From contig JAKCOZ010000008.1 in the NCBI GenBank assembly GCA_022605955.1, forward strand, positions 8,310,001 through 8,374,000: a stretch of 64,000 nucleotides of DNA. The letters run 5' to 3'. Made by a program: the position numbers and the translations under genes. Under the pieces are notes generated by a model. That model saw only the letters and a program-made list of their open reading frames with translations. It was not told where the DNA came from and searched no databases. Origin of the DNA: Rallus limicola (lineage: Eukaryota > Chordata > Aves > Gruiformes > Rallidae). Position 1 is the first letter of the stretch. Each line of letters begins with the position of its first letter. Shown here in pieces: positions 26,901 through 38,900 of the stretch.

Positions 26901-29900
26901 CAGCAGGACTAAACCTGCCTGGTTGGATCAGATGCCACCGAACAGTCATCTTCCGTCTCCCAGTCTGGCACAGATACTGTTACTGGCACGGTGCTCATCT
27001 GGGCATAAAGGGCTCCTCAGTTTTGGAGACATGTTTCTCATGGTTAGAGCAGAGATGTCTCAGGATGGTGACTCATTTGTGCCACCCACTGTATAGTGTT
27101 TTGCAATCCCTTCCACCACATCATTTCAAAAATGGGACAGCGTTTCCCTGTGGCGTAGAAATCCTGCGGTGTGCATCACCAGGGCTCGCTGTGGAGGTGT
27201 TGCTGGAAAGCAGGAGACTTGCAAGGTATTTCCTGCATGGTTGTGACAGTCTCAAACTCTTGGTAAGGTCCAAAATCTTTGGCTGTGGCTCTTGAGTACA
27301 AAGCCTAGTCACTTCTAAATACAGAAGATAAATGTTGATGCTGATGTCATCTAAATTCAGGACTGAGCATCCTCTAGGAAGGATGAGCAGAGGTGAGTGT
27401 GTGCACGCCTGATGTTCTTGGTGTGATATGGCAGGTCAGAACAGAGCAATTTCTGCAGCCATGGTGGTTAATTAGTTATCAGAGCTCGGGGGTGGGAAAG
27501 AAAGTCCACAGGACTGGTGTGTGAGGCAGGAGAACTGGCTGTGACATGACTCATGCCGATCACCAGCATGAGTGGCAAAGACTCCATCCGCCCAAAGTTA
27601 GAATAGCCAATGTTTTGGGCCAGCTGATCGGCCCCCCTAAAGCCCATAGCCAAAATGGGACCCAAGTGATTAATTTCCCTCACATCAGCCGAGTCATAGC
27701 CCAGATCAGTCTGCAGCCATGGTTGTGGTGGGGCTGACCACCGTTGAAATGGGTGAAGGTGGTTGATGTCTGGGCTGGTGAAGTGCTGCTTCCTGATGAG
27801 GATGCTCTTTGCTGCAGTGAATGGTGCTTTGTGTCCAGTGGTGATCAATGAAGTGTCATGGGGACTAAGCCCTGCACAGACAGTAGTTTCTAGTAACTCA
27901 GGATCTGTCTTTCCAGCATCTGTGCAGGGAGTGTGGCATACAGATACCTTGGTGTCTTCTGGGGTGGGTTTCCTTACCTCTACTGTGGGACCCCATTGCA
28001 TCTCTCCAGCATGCTCCTGTTTTTTCAGCTTTCACTCTTTCTGTCATATTAACCCTCCCATATTTAGGAGAGTTATGACTTTAGAAAGTCCCCTGCCTTC
28101 TGGGTGATGCACTTGTTGACTGTGAAGTGCTTGGTGCTCGTCAGCAGAATTTGTGGCATCAAGGGAGACGTCCCAGGGATAGCCAGTCATGGCATGGCAG
28201 AGCCTCGCTGTTTCCAAGCCCTGGTGCCCGAGTGTGGTCTTCTCCTCCCCTTTGAGCTTTGAGATGTCAGGCACAATACCTACTCTGTTGACTAGGTATT
28301 TTTAGACTGTAACTCATATCAGGCATTTCTTCTGCATGAGCTCTCTAAGGGCTCTGTAACACTCAAGTCATGTTTTTGGCCTGAAAGAAGCGGGGAAGGT
28401 TTGTACAGCTAATGCAGACTAACGAGCAGGCCCAGGGTTTGGCTCCTTTCTGAAAGATGAAGATATGGTAAATGTTATTCTGGAGGCAATGAAAGAGCCA
28501 GAGACAATAAGCCTTTATCCTGATCCTAAAATGGTAAGCCAGGAATATTAATCAACCTTCTGTAATTACATTTTCCATTTGCAGTATTTTGGTTTGCTGC
28601 CATTCTTTAAGTGCAAGCACTATATAGCTTGGTGGTATGTATAAGTGTTTCAGATCTTAGATACTAAGATGCAGCAAGGAGATAATGCTGGATTAGAAAA
28701 TAAAGTGTCTTTTGAAGTAATTTTGATTGGTGCTTGTTGGAAACAGGTACAGGAAGGCTAAGATATCTGTGAGACACTGAGATGCCTTTCAGAGCTATTC
28801 AAGTGAAGGAACATACTTGTCTTGCACCTGTATCTGTTGCTTTCTTCCAAAAGGTCTGCACAAGAGAAACTGGTGGGGGTTTAGACATGCTGATGAGTCC
28901 AAGGAGATCTCCTGGCAGCTTGTGCCTTGGCAATTGAATCCTTCTTGCTCAGCACTCAAAGCACAAATTTAGGTACTTATTTCAGACTTGGAAATACTGA
29001 TGCCAGGTTTTGCATCAGTAGGATTTGGAGGGCTGGGCTGTGCTGAGACAGTGGTGGCAGTTGTGCCAGTTGCCGTTGGCTGTAAGGAGTGAGAAGCTGG
29101 TCTTTCAAGGTATGGGAAACAACTGCAGCTGGTAGGGGCAGGTTCCATAGCATGCCCAGCCTTGTGGAGACATGTCTTCCCACTTCACTCTGCTTTGGGT
29201 CAGGTCCCACCCCTGCTTTCAAAATCCTTTCTATCCCATGGGGATCAAAAACCAGATGAGGGGGCAGACGTCTGTGCAGGCTTTTTGTTCAATGATCCTG
29301 GTCCAGTAAAAATAAAATAAAGTCTCTTTGGTTATTTGTTTTAAATGGAGCAGAGTCCTGCTTTGGGTTTCATGGTGGAAACTGCATGCTAGGAGCTGTA
29401 TTTTCCAGTGCCTGGAAGCCGCTGGCAGAGGTTCTATGAGATGCAGCAGCTCCTCAGTGTCTCCAGCTCTTTCAGTGTGACATCAGCAGCGGCTCAGCCA
29501 CCCTGTCAGAGACACCCTGGTCTGGTGCTCTAAGGCATGAAATGTCTGTGTATTGACACTGATGCTGTGGGTGCTTGTTCCTTTTTGGAAGGAAGCTCCT
29601 GAACTGAGCAGCGAAAGTGTTTCTGATGATGTTTACGTGGGAGAGTGTATGTTGGAGCCATGGAGAGTTTGTCTGTAAAGGGATGCTTAGCCTGTGATTT
29701 AAAGACAGGCTTGGCAGGCAGGTGAACAGAAAGCGGCATCCCTGAAGTGGCTGCATCACTGCTGCTTGAATGCAGCTCATTTTCTTTGTGCATACCACAT
29801 TTCTAAGGAAGTGAAACTCAAATTAATCCTTTTAATCTCTTGGGGAGTTTCTTGGCCTCAGTTGTTTAAAAAGAAAAGAAATCAGCTTTGGATATCCAAA

Positions 29901-32900
29901 GGATGGGCTTCTGTCTGGTGGCTGAGTAGACCAACTGCTTCTTGCATTGTTAGAGCTGTAAGCACTTGTGGGTTGAGTTCTTAAGAAATATACATTTTGG
30001 CATGAAGATTTTGCCTTCTGACCAGTGGGATCACTTCAGTGGAATGACTGCTGCTTCCCAGAGCAAAAAAGTCTTCATTGCATACTGAGCTGGACTGTAA
30101 CATGCTGGTACATGGCAAAGGGAGGGCAGTGCCTAACGCTTCTTCCCTTGGCATTATTTGCATTGTGAAGGTGCAGTAAAAAATACCTTCTGCAATAGGG
30201 ACTGCAGTCTGCTCTGGAATAGTGTCTGTGAAGCAACAGTTATGTGTACTGGGCAGATCAGCAAGCTTTGGGCGATGACTCACATTTGTGAGTGAAAATT
30301 GGGCCAACAGCTGTGAGACTGCACCCTTCTTCCAGCTCTTGCCCTGCCCATGCAGTGCTTTCCCTCAGACATCTGCAGCTGGGCTGTGGCAGGTCACAGG
30401 CTGACATCTTAACTGTCAGCCATGGCAGGTGGCAGATTTTGCTAGAGAAGCAGAGCAGTGTGCTCTGGAGGAGCTGGGCATGTTGACAGAGCAGTGTGCT
30501 CTGGAGGAGCTGGGTATGTTCATCCCCACTCTGTTCCCATCAGTAAGCTTTTCTCAGCTTTTCCCCTTGTCCTTTCCCAAGGGGTTTTTGTGCTGTGTTG
30601 CTCTGAGCAGGAGGGCTGGCGGGAGCAGGATGCTGGGTGTGTGTGTGTGCAGGGAAGGTGTGAGGCTGCGGCTTTGCTGCCAGATGGGCAGGGTGGTCAG
30701 CCCAAGGGGAAGCTCTGGGACATGGGGCATTCTGGCTCCTGTCTCTGCCACGGGAGGATCTCCTGCTGTGGTTGGCAGGCAGGACTTCAGCCCGTCTGGC
30801 TTGGCATGAGCTGGCAGTGGGAGCAGCCAGCCAGCCAGTGCAGGGGAGTGTGCTGCAGTGCTATGGTTTCCAAAAATTTCCTTTGGGCTTCTTTGTTTCC
30901 CTCTGCTTCCATTGCAGCAAACAGCTTCAGTGTGCTGTTGTAGGCACAGATCTGCTTCTTGGGATGGTGCAAAGCCAGAAACCTGGGGAAGCTCCGTGGG
31001 AGGGAAATGTTTATCAACTGAATGCTGTCCCTTTAGTTGAAACAAAAAAAAATCTACCCCTGCTTCTCTCTCCATGTAAAGATGGTGAGAATGTCTGGTT
31101 CTTGGCTGTTCATGGACATGGGTGCACCAAAGACAGCACCCTCAGGCAGGGACCTCACTGGGGCACAGCTCAGAAGCAGCCTTTACAAGTGGGCAGTAAG
31201 GGAACTGCTGAGTGAGGATATTGCAGCTCTCACTGTTGCCTTGGCCGCTCCACAGAGCTGAGGAAACAAGGTCAGATTAAATGTGTGTGGAGGAATTTGG
31301 CAAGTCTCCTTTGGCTATAAAAGCAGCTGAAATTCTTATTCTTGGATCTAGGTAGAGAAGGTCTGGTGGACAGTCCACATAGCTCCTCATGCCTTTTTAA
31401 GTAAGTGTGCTGGAAGGAGATGCTGGGAAATGCCAGATGGGGCCCTTGACACTTTGTTTTCTTACCAGGGATGGGTGGGCAGCAGTACAGCACTCTTCTA
31501 GGTAGTGCTAGGGGCTGCTGCTGGGTGGGGGGTGCTGAGACCGCATGCAGGGTGAGGGATGAAGCGTGGGCTTGTCTGGGGCAGACTGGCTGTCTCACAG
31601 GGTTTCTTTTTCCCCAGGAGAAGATCGGCTGGCGGAAGGAAGCATCTCACCTTCTGGTCTTCACAACAGATGATGTGCCCCACATAGCCCTGGATGGGAA
31701 GCTGGGGGGGCTGGTGCAGCCCCACGATGGCCAGTGCCACCTGAATGAAGCCAACGAGTACAGTGCATCCAGCCAGCTGGTGAGGGGGGACACGGGGGAC
31801 CTCAGAGACCTCAGGTTGTTGATGGACCTTTCTGGAGTTCAGCCACCACTGACTCTAGCAGCTTGTGGCAAACAGCTCCTGACCAGCATGGTTTCACCCA
31901 GTCCTGCAGTTTGAAAGTAAAATCTGCTGCTCCCCTTGGGCACCCCCGGCAATGAATGCATCTGTGATGCTCAAATATGGGCTAGGAGCTTAGCGAGTCC
32001 CTTTCTCTCCCTTTGCAAGGGAGAGAAAAGTAACTTCATGTACTGAAGTGCCTCAGATCTGCCTGCAAAGTGTAGAGGACAGATAAAACAAGTCATCCCT
32101 TTTCTGAAATGTCCAGTGGACTGTCAGCTTCTCCTAGGGGAGGCTGAGTCTAACTTGATGTGGCTGCACTAGCAAGTGCAACAGGGTGCTCCTCTTATTC
32201 CTAGCCTTTGAGCACAATGCTAACATTGTGCTCAAAGGAAAACTGACTCTTTTAATATAAATTCAGTGGAGACTTCATGGGTAGAGGAGCACTTGCCTGT
32301 CCCCTCATGATCACATCCTTCTGCAGAAGGATGCTTTCTTTGGCAGATCACCAGTGCTGCTTATGATTTTTGTTCCTGCATGGATGTCACCTTGTAACAG
32401 GAGGTGTTTCTGGATGGAAGCTAGGATCCTTGGAGAAACGCCCTTTCCACCCACCTGTGCCATCCTAGCAAGCATATGTGTACTGGAGTACAGCTCCTGT
32501 ACCAAGGTGGAGTCATGCTGGGGAGCTGATGGGGGGATGCTGCCTTGGGGTTTCCATGTTTGAGTCTTGGAGGCTCTGTCAGCCCTCCAGTCTGCAAGTA
32601 AATGAGGTGGGTTTTTATTGAGGATAGCACTTTAGAAGCTGCCAGGGATGTTAAACTCAAGCTGGTCTTTTGAAACTGAGCCCTGATTCATTAGTTTGTT
32701 GCTTGTGGGTAGCTAGAGCAACATCTTCCTGCCATCCTCTCTGCCTAAGAAGCCTGCAAAAATTAAACAGCGTACTGTAATTGCTTTATGGTTCCAGTAT
32801 ACAGAAAGAGCAGGTGCTGGATGCCTCTGCTTTGGGAGAAAAATCATATGTTTCACTTCTGCAGTTATAGATCTCCCTGCCTTGCGTCCCTGGAGATAGC

Positions 32901-35900
32901 AGCCAGCTTGTTACATGCTGATGGGAAAGCAGAAAAAGGAAAGAAAGAAATAAATCCAGCATCTCAGGTGTTGCTGTAGCTAAGGGTCTTGTCAGTCATT
33001 TAAACTAGTGAAGGGTGTAGCAGAAATATTTAAGGCATGACAGAATTTCTACTCTCTGAGCTGGGATTGTGCTGCTACATAAGGGACTTCATTCTGAAAT
33101 GAAGCTTGCCGTGTTTCTGGAATGAATTTTCCTGTTGGGAGGAGAAGAGCAATGAAATTAGTCTTTGTTTCTGTGTTATCCACCAGTCTCCTTGTGCCCC
33201 TAGGATTATCCTTCCTTGGCGCTTCTTGGGGAAAAACTTGCTGAAAACAACATCCACCTGATTTTCGCTGTCACAAAAAGTCATTATGTCCTGTACAAGG
33301 TAAGCACTGCCGAGCTACCTTGGGGTTTTTTATTTTTAATTGCCCTGTGAACGCATCTTCTTGCCAGCACCATGGAGCAGAGGCAGCCCCAGGTGCACAT
33401 GCGTGCAGGCAGTGAGTGTGTCTGCACGTGGGGGCAGGCAGATGCAGGCGAGGCTCAGCCCAGCCCGCCGCCCTTCCCCGCTCAGTCCTTTCAGCAGAAA
33501 GCACTAAAGCTTCTTAAAGCAAACAGATATACGTTAGTGAGCATGTGAACACCTAAAATAGACTCCAGCTTAATCCTGATGTTCGGATGGCTGCCAGCCG
33601 TGCAGCGTGTGAGAGAGCAGAGACCTGTTCATCCCATTCTGCGGTGACTTCATCCCATGACCTCATCGCACGCAGCGTTTCTGCCCAGCTGTGTTTTTCC
33701 ATCACGGAGTCCAGGGCCCTGACACACCACATACAATTCCAGCTCCCTCGAAAGTAAAACATGACCAGAGCCATGAGGGCTGCCCTGTGTCTGGAGCTGC
33801 ACCATGGAGTTCCACTCCTCGGTGGATTCGGGGAGGTGTTTCAGACAGGGACACTTTCAGAAACCTCTGCTCTGGCTCTTAAAGCTTGAGTAAAAACAAC
33901 CAGCAGCCATGTTGCTATGGTCAAGATGCTGCTGCTGCCCATGAGATCGGGATAGCTGAGCTCATTCTCCACCCCCTCTCCAGGGAATGTTTACGGGTTG
34001 TGAGGCCAGATGGCACAGACGCACTTCTCTCCCTGGGGTTCCCTCTCTTCCGAGTGCACAGCGGCTGGGTGTTGCCCCCTCCAGCATCAGACGTGGGTCT
34101 GTTAGTCCCCATCCCTTGGCCACAAGCTTTGTCTAGTGTTCAACATGCCATATTGGCAATGCTTTGCTTCTCTGAAAGCTCCACGTTAATGGGAGCCGAG
34201 CCATACTGTGGACACCATCAGAAGTGAAGGCAGGGTGTGTGGCTATCATCCATGGCACAGGCAGGTCCCTTCTCACCTTCTGCTTTTCTCTCAGCATCTC
34301 TGCATTGCCTTTCATTTGCCTTTATTTTTCTCCTCTCAAGAACTTCACCTCTTTGATTCCTGGGACAACAGTGGAGATTTTGCACAAGGACTCCAAGAAT
34401 ATCATCGAGCTGATTGTCAAGGCCTACAACGTAAGTGCATTTCAATAGTGTGTCTGCTGTTGTGTGCTGTGCCAGGAGCTCTGCCAGCTCACCTCTCCAT
34501 GGTGTGCTCCACCTGCCTCAGCTGCCTCCCTGCCCAGAGGGAGGGAGATTCTCTGTGCAGTAGGAATGCTGGGGGATCTCCCCTGGGGGCAAAACAAGGT
34601 GTGTGAGGTGAGAAGGAGCACAGGGATTCCCATGGGAGCCTGAGGCATGGCTGAGATTTTACTCCGTGTTTCTCATGTGCAGAATTACCCTTTAAATACA
34701 GCCCTGATCTAAACCAATTCTCTGAGTGCCCCACCAGTAGATAGCTTATTTCTTTGCTATTTAATGTTCAGAGGCCTCCCAAGGACATGAGTGGGCTCTG
34801 GCTGAGGCTGCATCCTTTCATTCATCTCCACCCTGTGCGAGTTTCTTTGGCAACGCATGAGCATCATCATGTCTCTCAGGTCCTGAAGGAGCCCTGCCTA
34901 CGTGGCATTGCCATTGTCCCAACTCCAAGGGGGACAGCAAAGGACCTGCGATTGTACCAGTGGCCTGATGTCCATCTCCATAGAGATCAGGGAAGCAGAT
35001 CAATTAGAAGCAGCTAAATTGCACTTTGATTGGGTAGTTAGTTGTCAACATTTCTGTAGAACTCTCCCTGAATTCTTATGGGCCAGCTTCATTGGAAGGA
35101 TAGTGATGTTTAGGTGCTGGGCATGGAGATTTGACCCCACAATGTGTCAACCTTCAGGTAAGGTTCTTCATGTGACCACAACTCTCAGTGGCTGCAAGCC
35201 CTTCTGCTTGGTACTACACTTGTTAGGGCAAGTGAGTAAGGACTATTTTTGGAGGGGTTTACACATCCAGATTTCATGTAGGATTGTGCTGTGCTTTACA
35301 TGACCTGTAATGTTCACTTTTCCTTCCCTTACAGCTCCCTGCAGTTAAAGCAGCATTGGGTTATCCTTTTGGGAAGGGTGCTTCCCAAAGCTCCACTCTG
35401 AGGAAAGGCAGTGAGTGGCTAATGCTGCTAATGACCCTCTGGGGATAGTGCAGAACAAAACCCTAGTTGTTCCAGTTTGTCCCCCTGAAGAAGGAGGATC
35501 TTGTGGCTGAGATGCATGGCTGGGGAGAAAGAAAATAATGTTTACTCCATGTTGACTCTGCATGTGGTCTCAGTGCCATTGCATGGATATGTCCTTTTGC
35601 CTCATCTTCCCAGCTGTAAGATGCATCCGTCCCTGCATTTCACCACCCCTTGAGCCTCTGCAGGCAGATACAAGCTGATGAAAACCACTGGGGTCTGATG
35701 CCCCCACCTTGCTCCCTACCTCTCTTGCCTTGTGAGCTTTCCAGTGCAGGGTGAACTGCTACTGACACCAGGGCTGGTTTCTTGCCTGTTCAGCTGCGTG
35801 GTGGGCAGGGGCTGGGGCCCCCAGGCATGCTGCTGGGAGCTGGCAGCTTCTGCCTGTGCCACTGGCAACCCGGGGCCATGGGAAACCTGGTGCCCGCCCA

Positions 35901-38900
35901 GTCTGTCTCTGTAGCTTTGTTTTTTCCTGAAGCAGAGGAAGTTCTCACTCAGGGAGAAGACTAAAATTTCTGTTGCCCAAGTGGGGAGTGAACTTTTTAA
36001 TGTTTTTTATTCCTCACAGAAAAGTAACTCTGAGCCTGGAGAAACCCTTCATCTGCATCAGAGACCACCTTCTGCAAGGTGGCAGTGGCTGCTGCCCTGG
36101 GCCTGGGCTCAGCCTCTTGCCTTCAGCATTTGGCCATCTCTGGTCCTCTACCTGCTTCCCTCTGCTGATGCATATGTCAGACTTGCTCTGGATTTACATT
36201 GTTCCCAAGATCCATCTTCCCCATCTCTTCAACTTCTGTTTCCCTTTTTCTTCTGCCCCACGTGCTGTCACCTCTCCCCCATCCAAAGGGGTGGGAAACA
36301 AAGAGAACAGGAACAACTTCTTTATTTTTGCTCTCTCCTTAGTAAGAAAAAAATCTCCCCCCACGCCCCCCAGATCTCTACATGCCTGGGAGATGGAGAG
36401 GCTCCTGGGGTGCTGTGCTGGGGGCAGTGTGGCACCAGGGGGTTCTGCCTGGGCACGTGGGCTGGGTTTGGACTGAAGAGGGTAAATGAGGTGCTGGTTT
36501 CCTAAACCAAATACAGTCAGGTATCAGATGTGTTTCTCATTGCACCACCGATGGCAGGCAGAGGATAGCCTTCACATCGGCCATCCCTGCAGCTGCTGCC
36601 AGTTTGGGATCTCATTTTTTTGCACTGAAACATCAATTCCCTGGATTTCCCCTGGACTATAGCAGACTTTTTTCCAGCAAGAGACTTTTCCTCCATCTCA
36701 GAACCAGTTCTTTCCTCTAGGCCTCTACAACATCCTCTGTTTGTGTTTGAAGGTACAGCAGGTTTGGGGGCCACCGAAGAGCATAGCAGCAAAATCCCAC
36801 AGTGGCCCTTAGTGATGACTGTGGTGCTGTGAGAAGCTGGTGCTGTGTAACGCTGCAAAGTGGCTAATAATTACATCATTACAATTAAGCTAATAGCATT
36901 ACTGCATAGGGCTAACAAGAAATCTTTGTGGCTGTGTAAGAATATAACGAGGGCCCACACAAGCTCATAGAGGTTTGGTCCTGTGTCCTGTCTTCCACCA
37001 TCCCCCAGATGAGATGCTCTGGGCAGGAAGACAGGAGACTGCATCAGTGAGACAGCTAATTTCTGTGGGATAATTTGGGGCAGAACACGTGGTGTTCATC
37101 CCTCAGGCAATGCATGCTCAGCGTTGTCCAAATTGCCACCTGATGAACAGCTATCCTGCTACAGCAGAGAGATGGGAAATTATTCGGAGGGGGGGGGGGT
37201 GTTTCCCCCCCCTCAAGGGCTGCTTAGATTCACCCAGCCAAAACTCATTTCTTTCCTGCCTGTTTCCAGAAGTGTTAGCTCTTTGCTGGCATGGGAACCC
37301 TGGCAAAAGGTCTGAATTAACATTTTTCTTTAGGACGAGGTGGGGAGAGATGGAGCTGCAGGCTGGCTTTGGAAAGGGAACGTATTTGTACGGAAAGCTC
37401 CGTTTTGAAACCTTTTGTCTTTTTGGACACCACTCATAAAATTAAATAAATAAAATCTCTTCCAGCCATTGGAAGAATGTAACGAAACAAAGCAACCTCA
37501 TTCCAAATTAATACTTAAAAACTTCACTTTGTTTTGACTTAGAAAGTCTGTGTTTGTAGCAGGGCAAAGAGATGAGAAAGGGGGTAGGAGCATACCAAAC
37601 CTTTGCTTTTTGCTTTGAACTTGCACAAAGAAAGAGGTTTTCCATTTGTTTTTCTCCCAGCTGGTGCATCTAGAAGACCACTTTTTGTTTGTCACTTTTG
37701 TCCTAAGAGGGGAAATACATTTTTCTGACCAGTTGGGTGAAATCAAGACGGGATTAGGGCTGTTTTAACCTTCTTTGTACGACAGGCATCATGGGACAGC
37801 TGCCAGTGGAGAATCAGGCTTTGCAGTTCCTTGAGGGGCTGGTTTATGGGGAGGGGGGGGGCGGTGCAGATGTGTGTACAAGGCTCTGACCTTCAGCTTA
37901 GAGATGCTTCTTTTGTGGTTGAGAATGTTTTCTTCTTTCTTGTGCATCTGCATCTCTTCAATGCTGGCTCCAGTGGTTGTCACAGCTGTCCCAGAGGGCA
38001 TAAGCGACCCTCAGGGGTTGTAGGCAGCTCCCTGTGAGTCTGGCTGCATCATTGGATGTCTCCTGAGCTGGTGAAGTCAAACCCAACTGTCAATGTGTGT
38101 GCATGGGTGATTTTTTTGGTTTTCATACAGGTGTAGAGATGTCCCAGCTACCCTCTGAAAGTGTCAGGAGGAGAGACTAATGCAGAAGAAATCCATCTGC
38201 CTTAAGGAGCCTGACGTTTTGCTTTCCCATTGTGTTTCTAGAGTATTCGGTCCAAGGTGGAGCTCACGGTCTGGGACAGCCCTGAGGACATTAGCTTGAC
38301 CTTCACTGCCACATGCCAGGATGGGTTGTCCTATCCCGGGCTCAGGAAGTGTGGGGATCTCAAAATAGGAGATACGGTGAGTCTGCCTTTCCATCCACTG
38401 GGGAAGCTGTTTCATGCCCTGTGCAGCTGCTTACCTCTCTCCATGAGTGGCCCTGGGAAATGAACTATAGCTTTACTCTTCTGCTCTCCTCATCCCATGC
38501 CATGTTAATATAGAAACCCATGGACAGCAGCTCTGCTAGAAGTGCCTCTGAGTGGTATAGAGCAACTCAAGGTCAGCTGTGGGGAAAGATGGAATACAGA
38601 TGTCATGTCTACAGCACCATGAGCCAAAAGGTCTTGATCAGGCAGCAATAGTCAAGAATGAACTTTCTTTTCCTCACAGTCCTAGATGTTTGTATCAGGC
38701 TCTCACCCATGAAGTTTTTATTGCTGTGGTCTGCTGTTTTTTTCCTTGTCTGTTAAATAGTCAAGGTTTTCCTGTTACTGTTTAAGAATCCTGGCTGGTA
38801 TTATAAGCATCCTGGCTGGTGTCAGGAATGGTGTGACCAGTGGGACCAGGACAGTGATCATCCCCTGTACTTGGCACTGGTGAGGCTGCACCTCCAGTGC

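Larger units (their letters stand above)
26024..31617 (+). other. ITGB5: ITGB5 intron 5
   Basis: A 5.6-kb intron. It carries two short tandem duplications (26217-26279 and 30451-30522) and an unassigned 177-codon open frame on the minus strand at 28001-27468. No mobile element was recognised. Confidence 0.88.
31780..33203 (+). other. ITGB5: ITGB5 intron 6
   Basis: A 1.4-kb intron with two perfect hairpins about 180 bp apart (32002-32028 and 32205-32238). No gene recognised. Confidence 0.9.
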
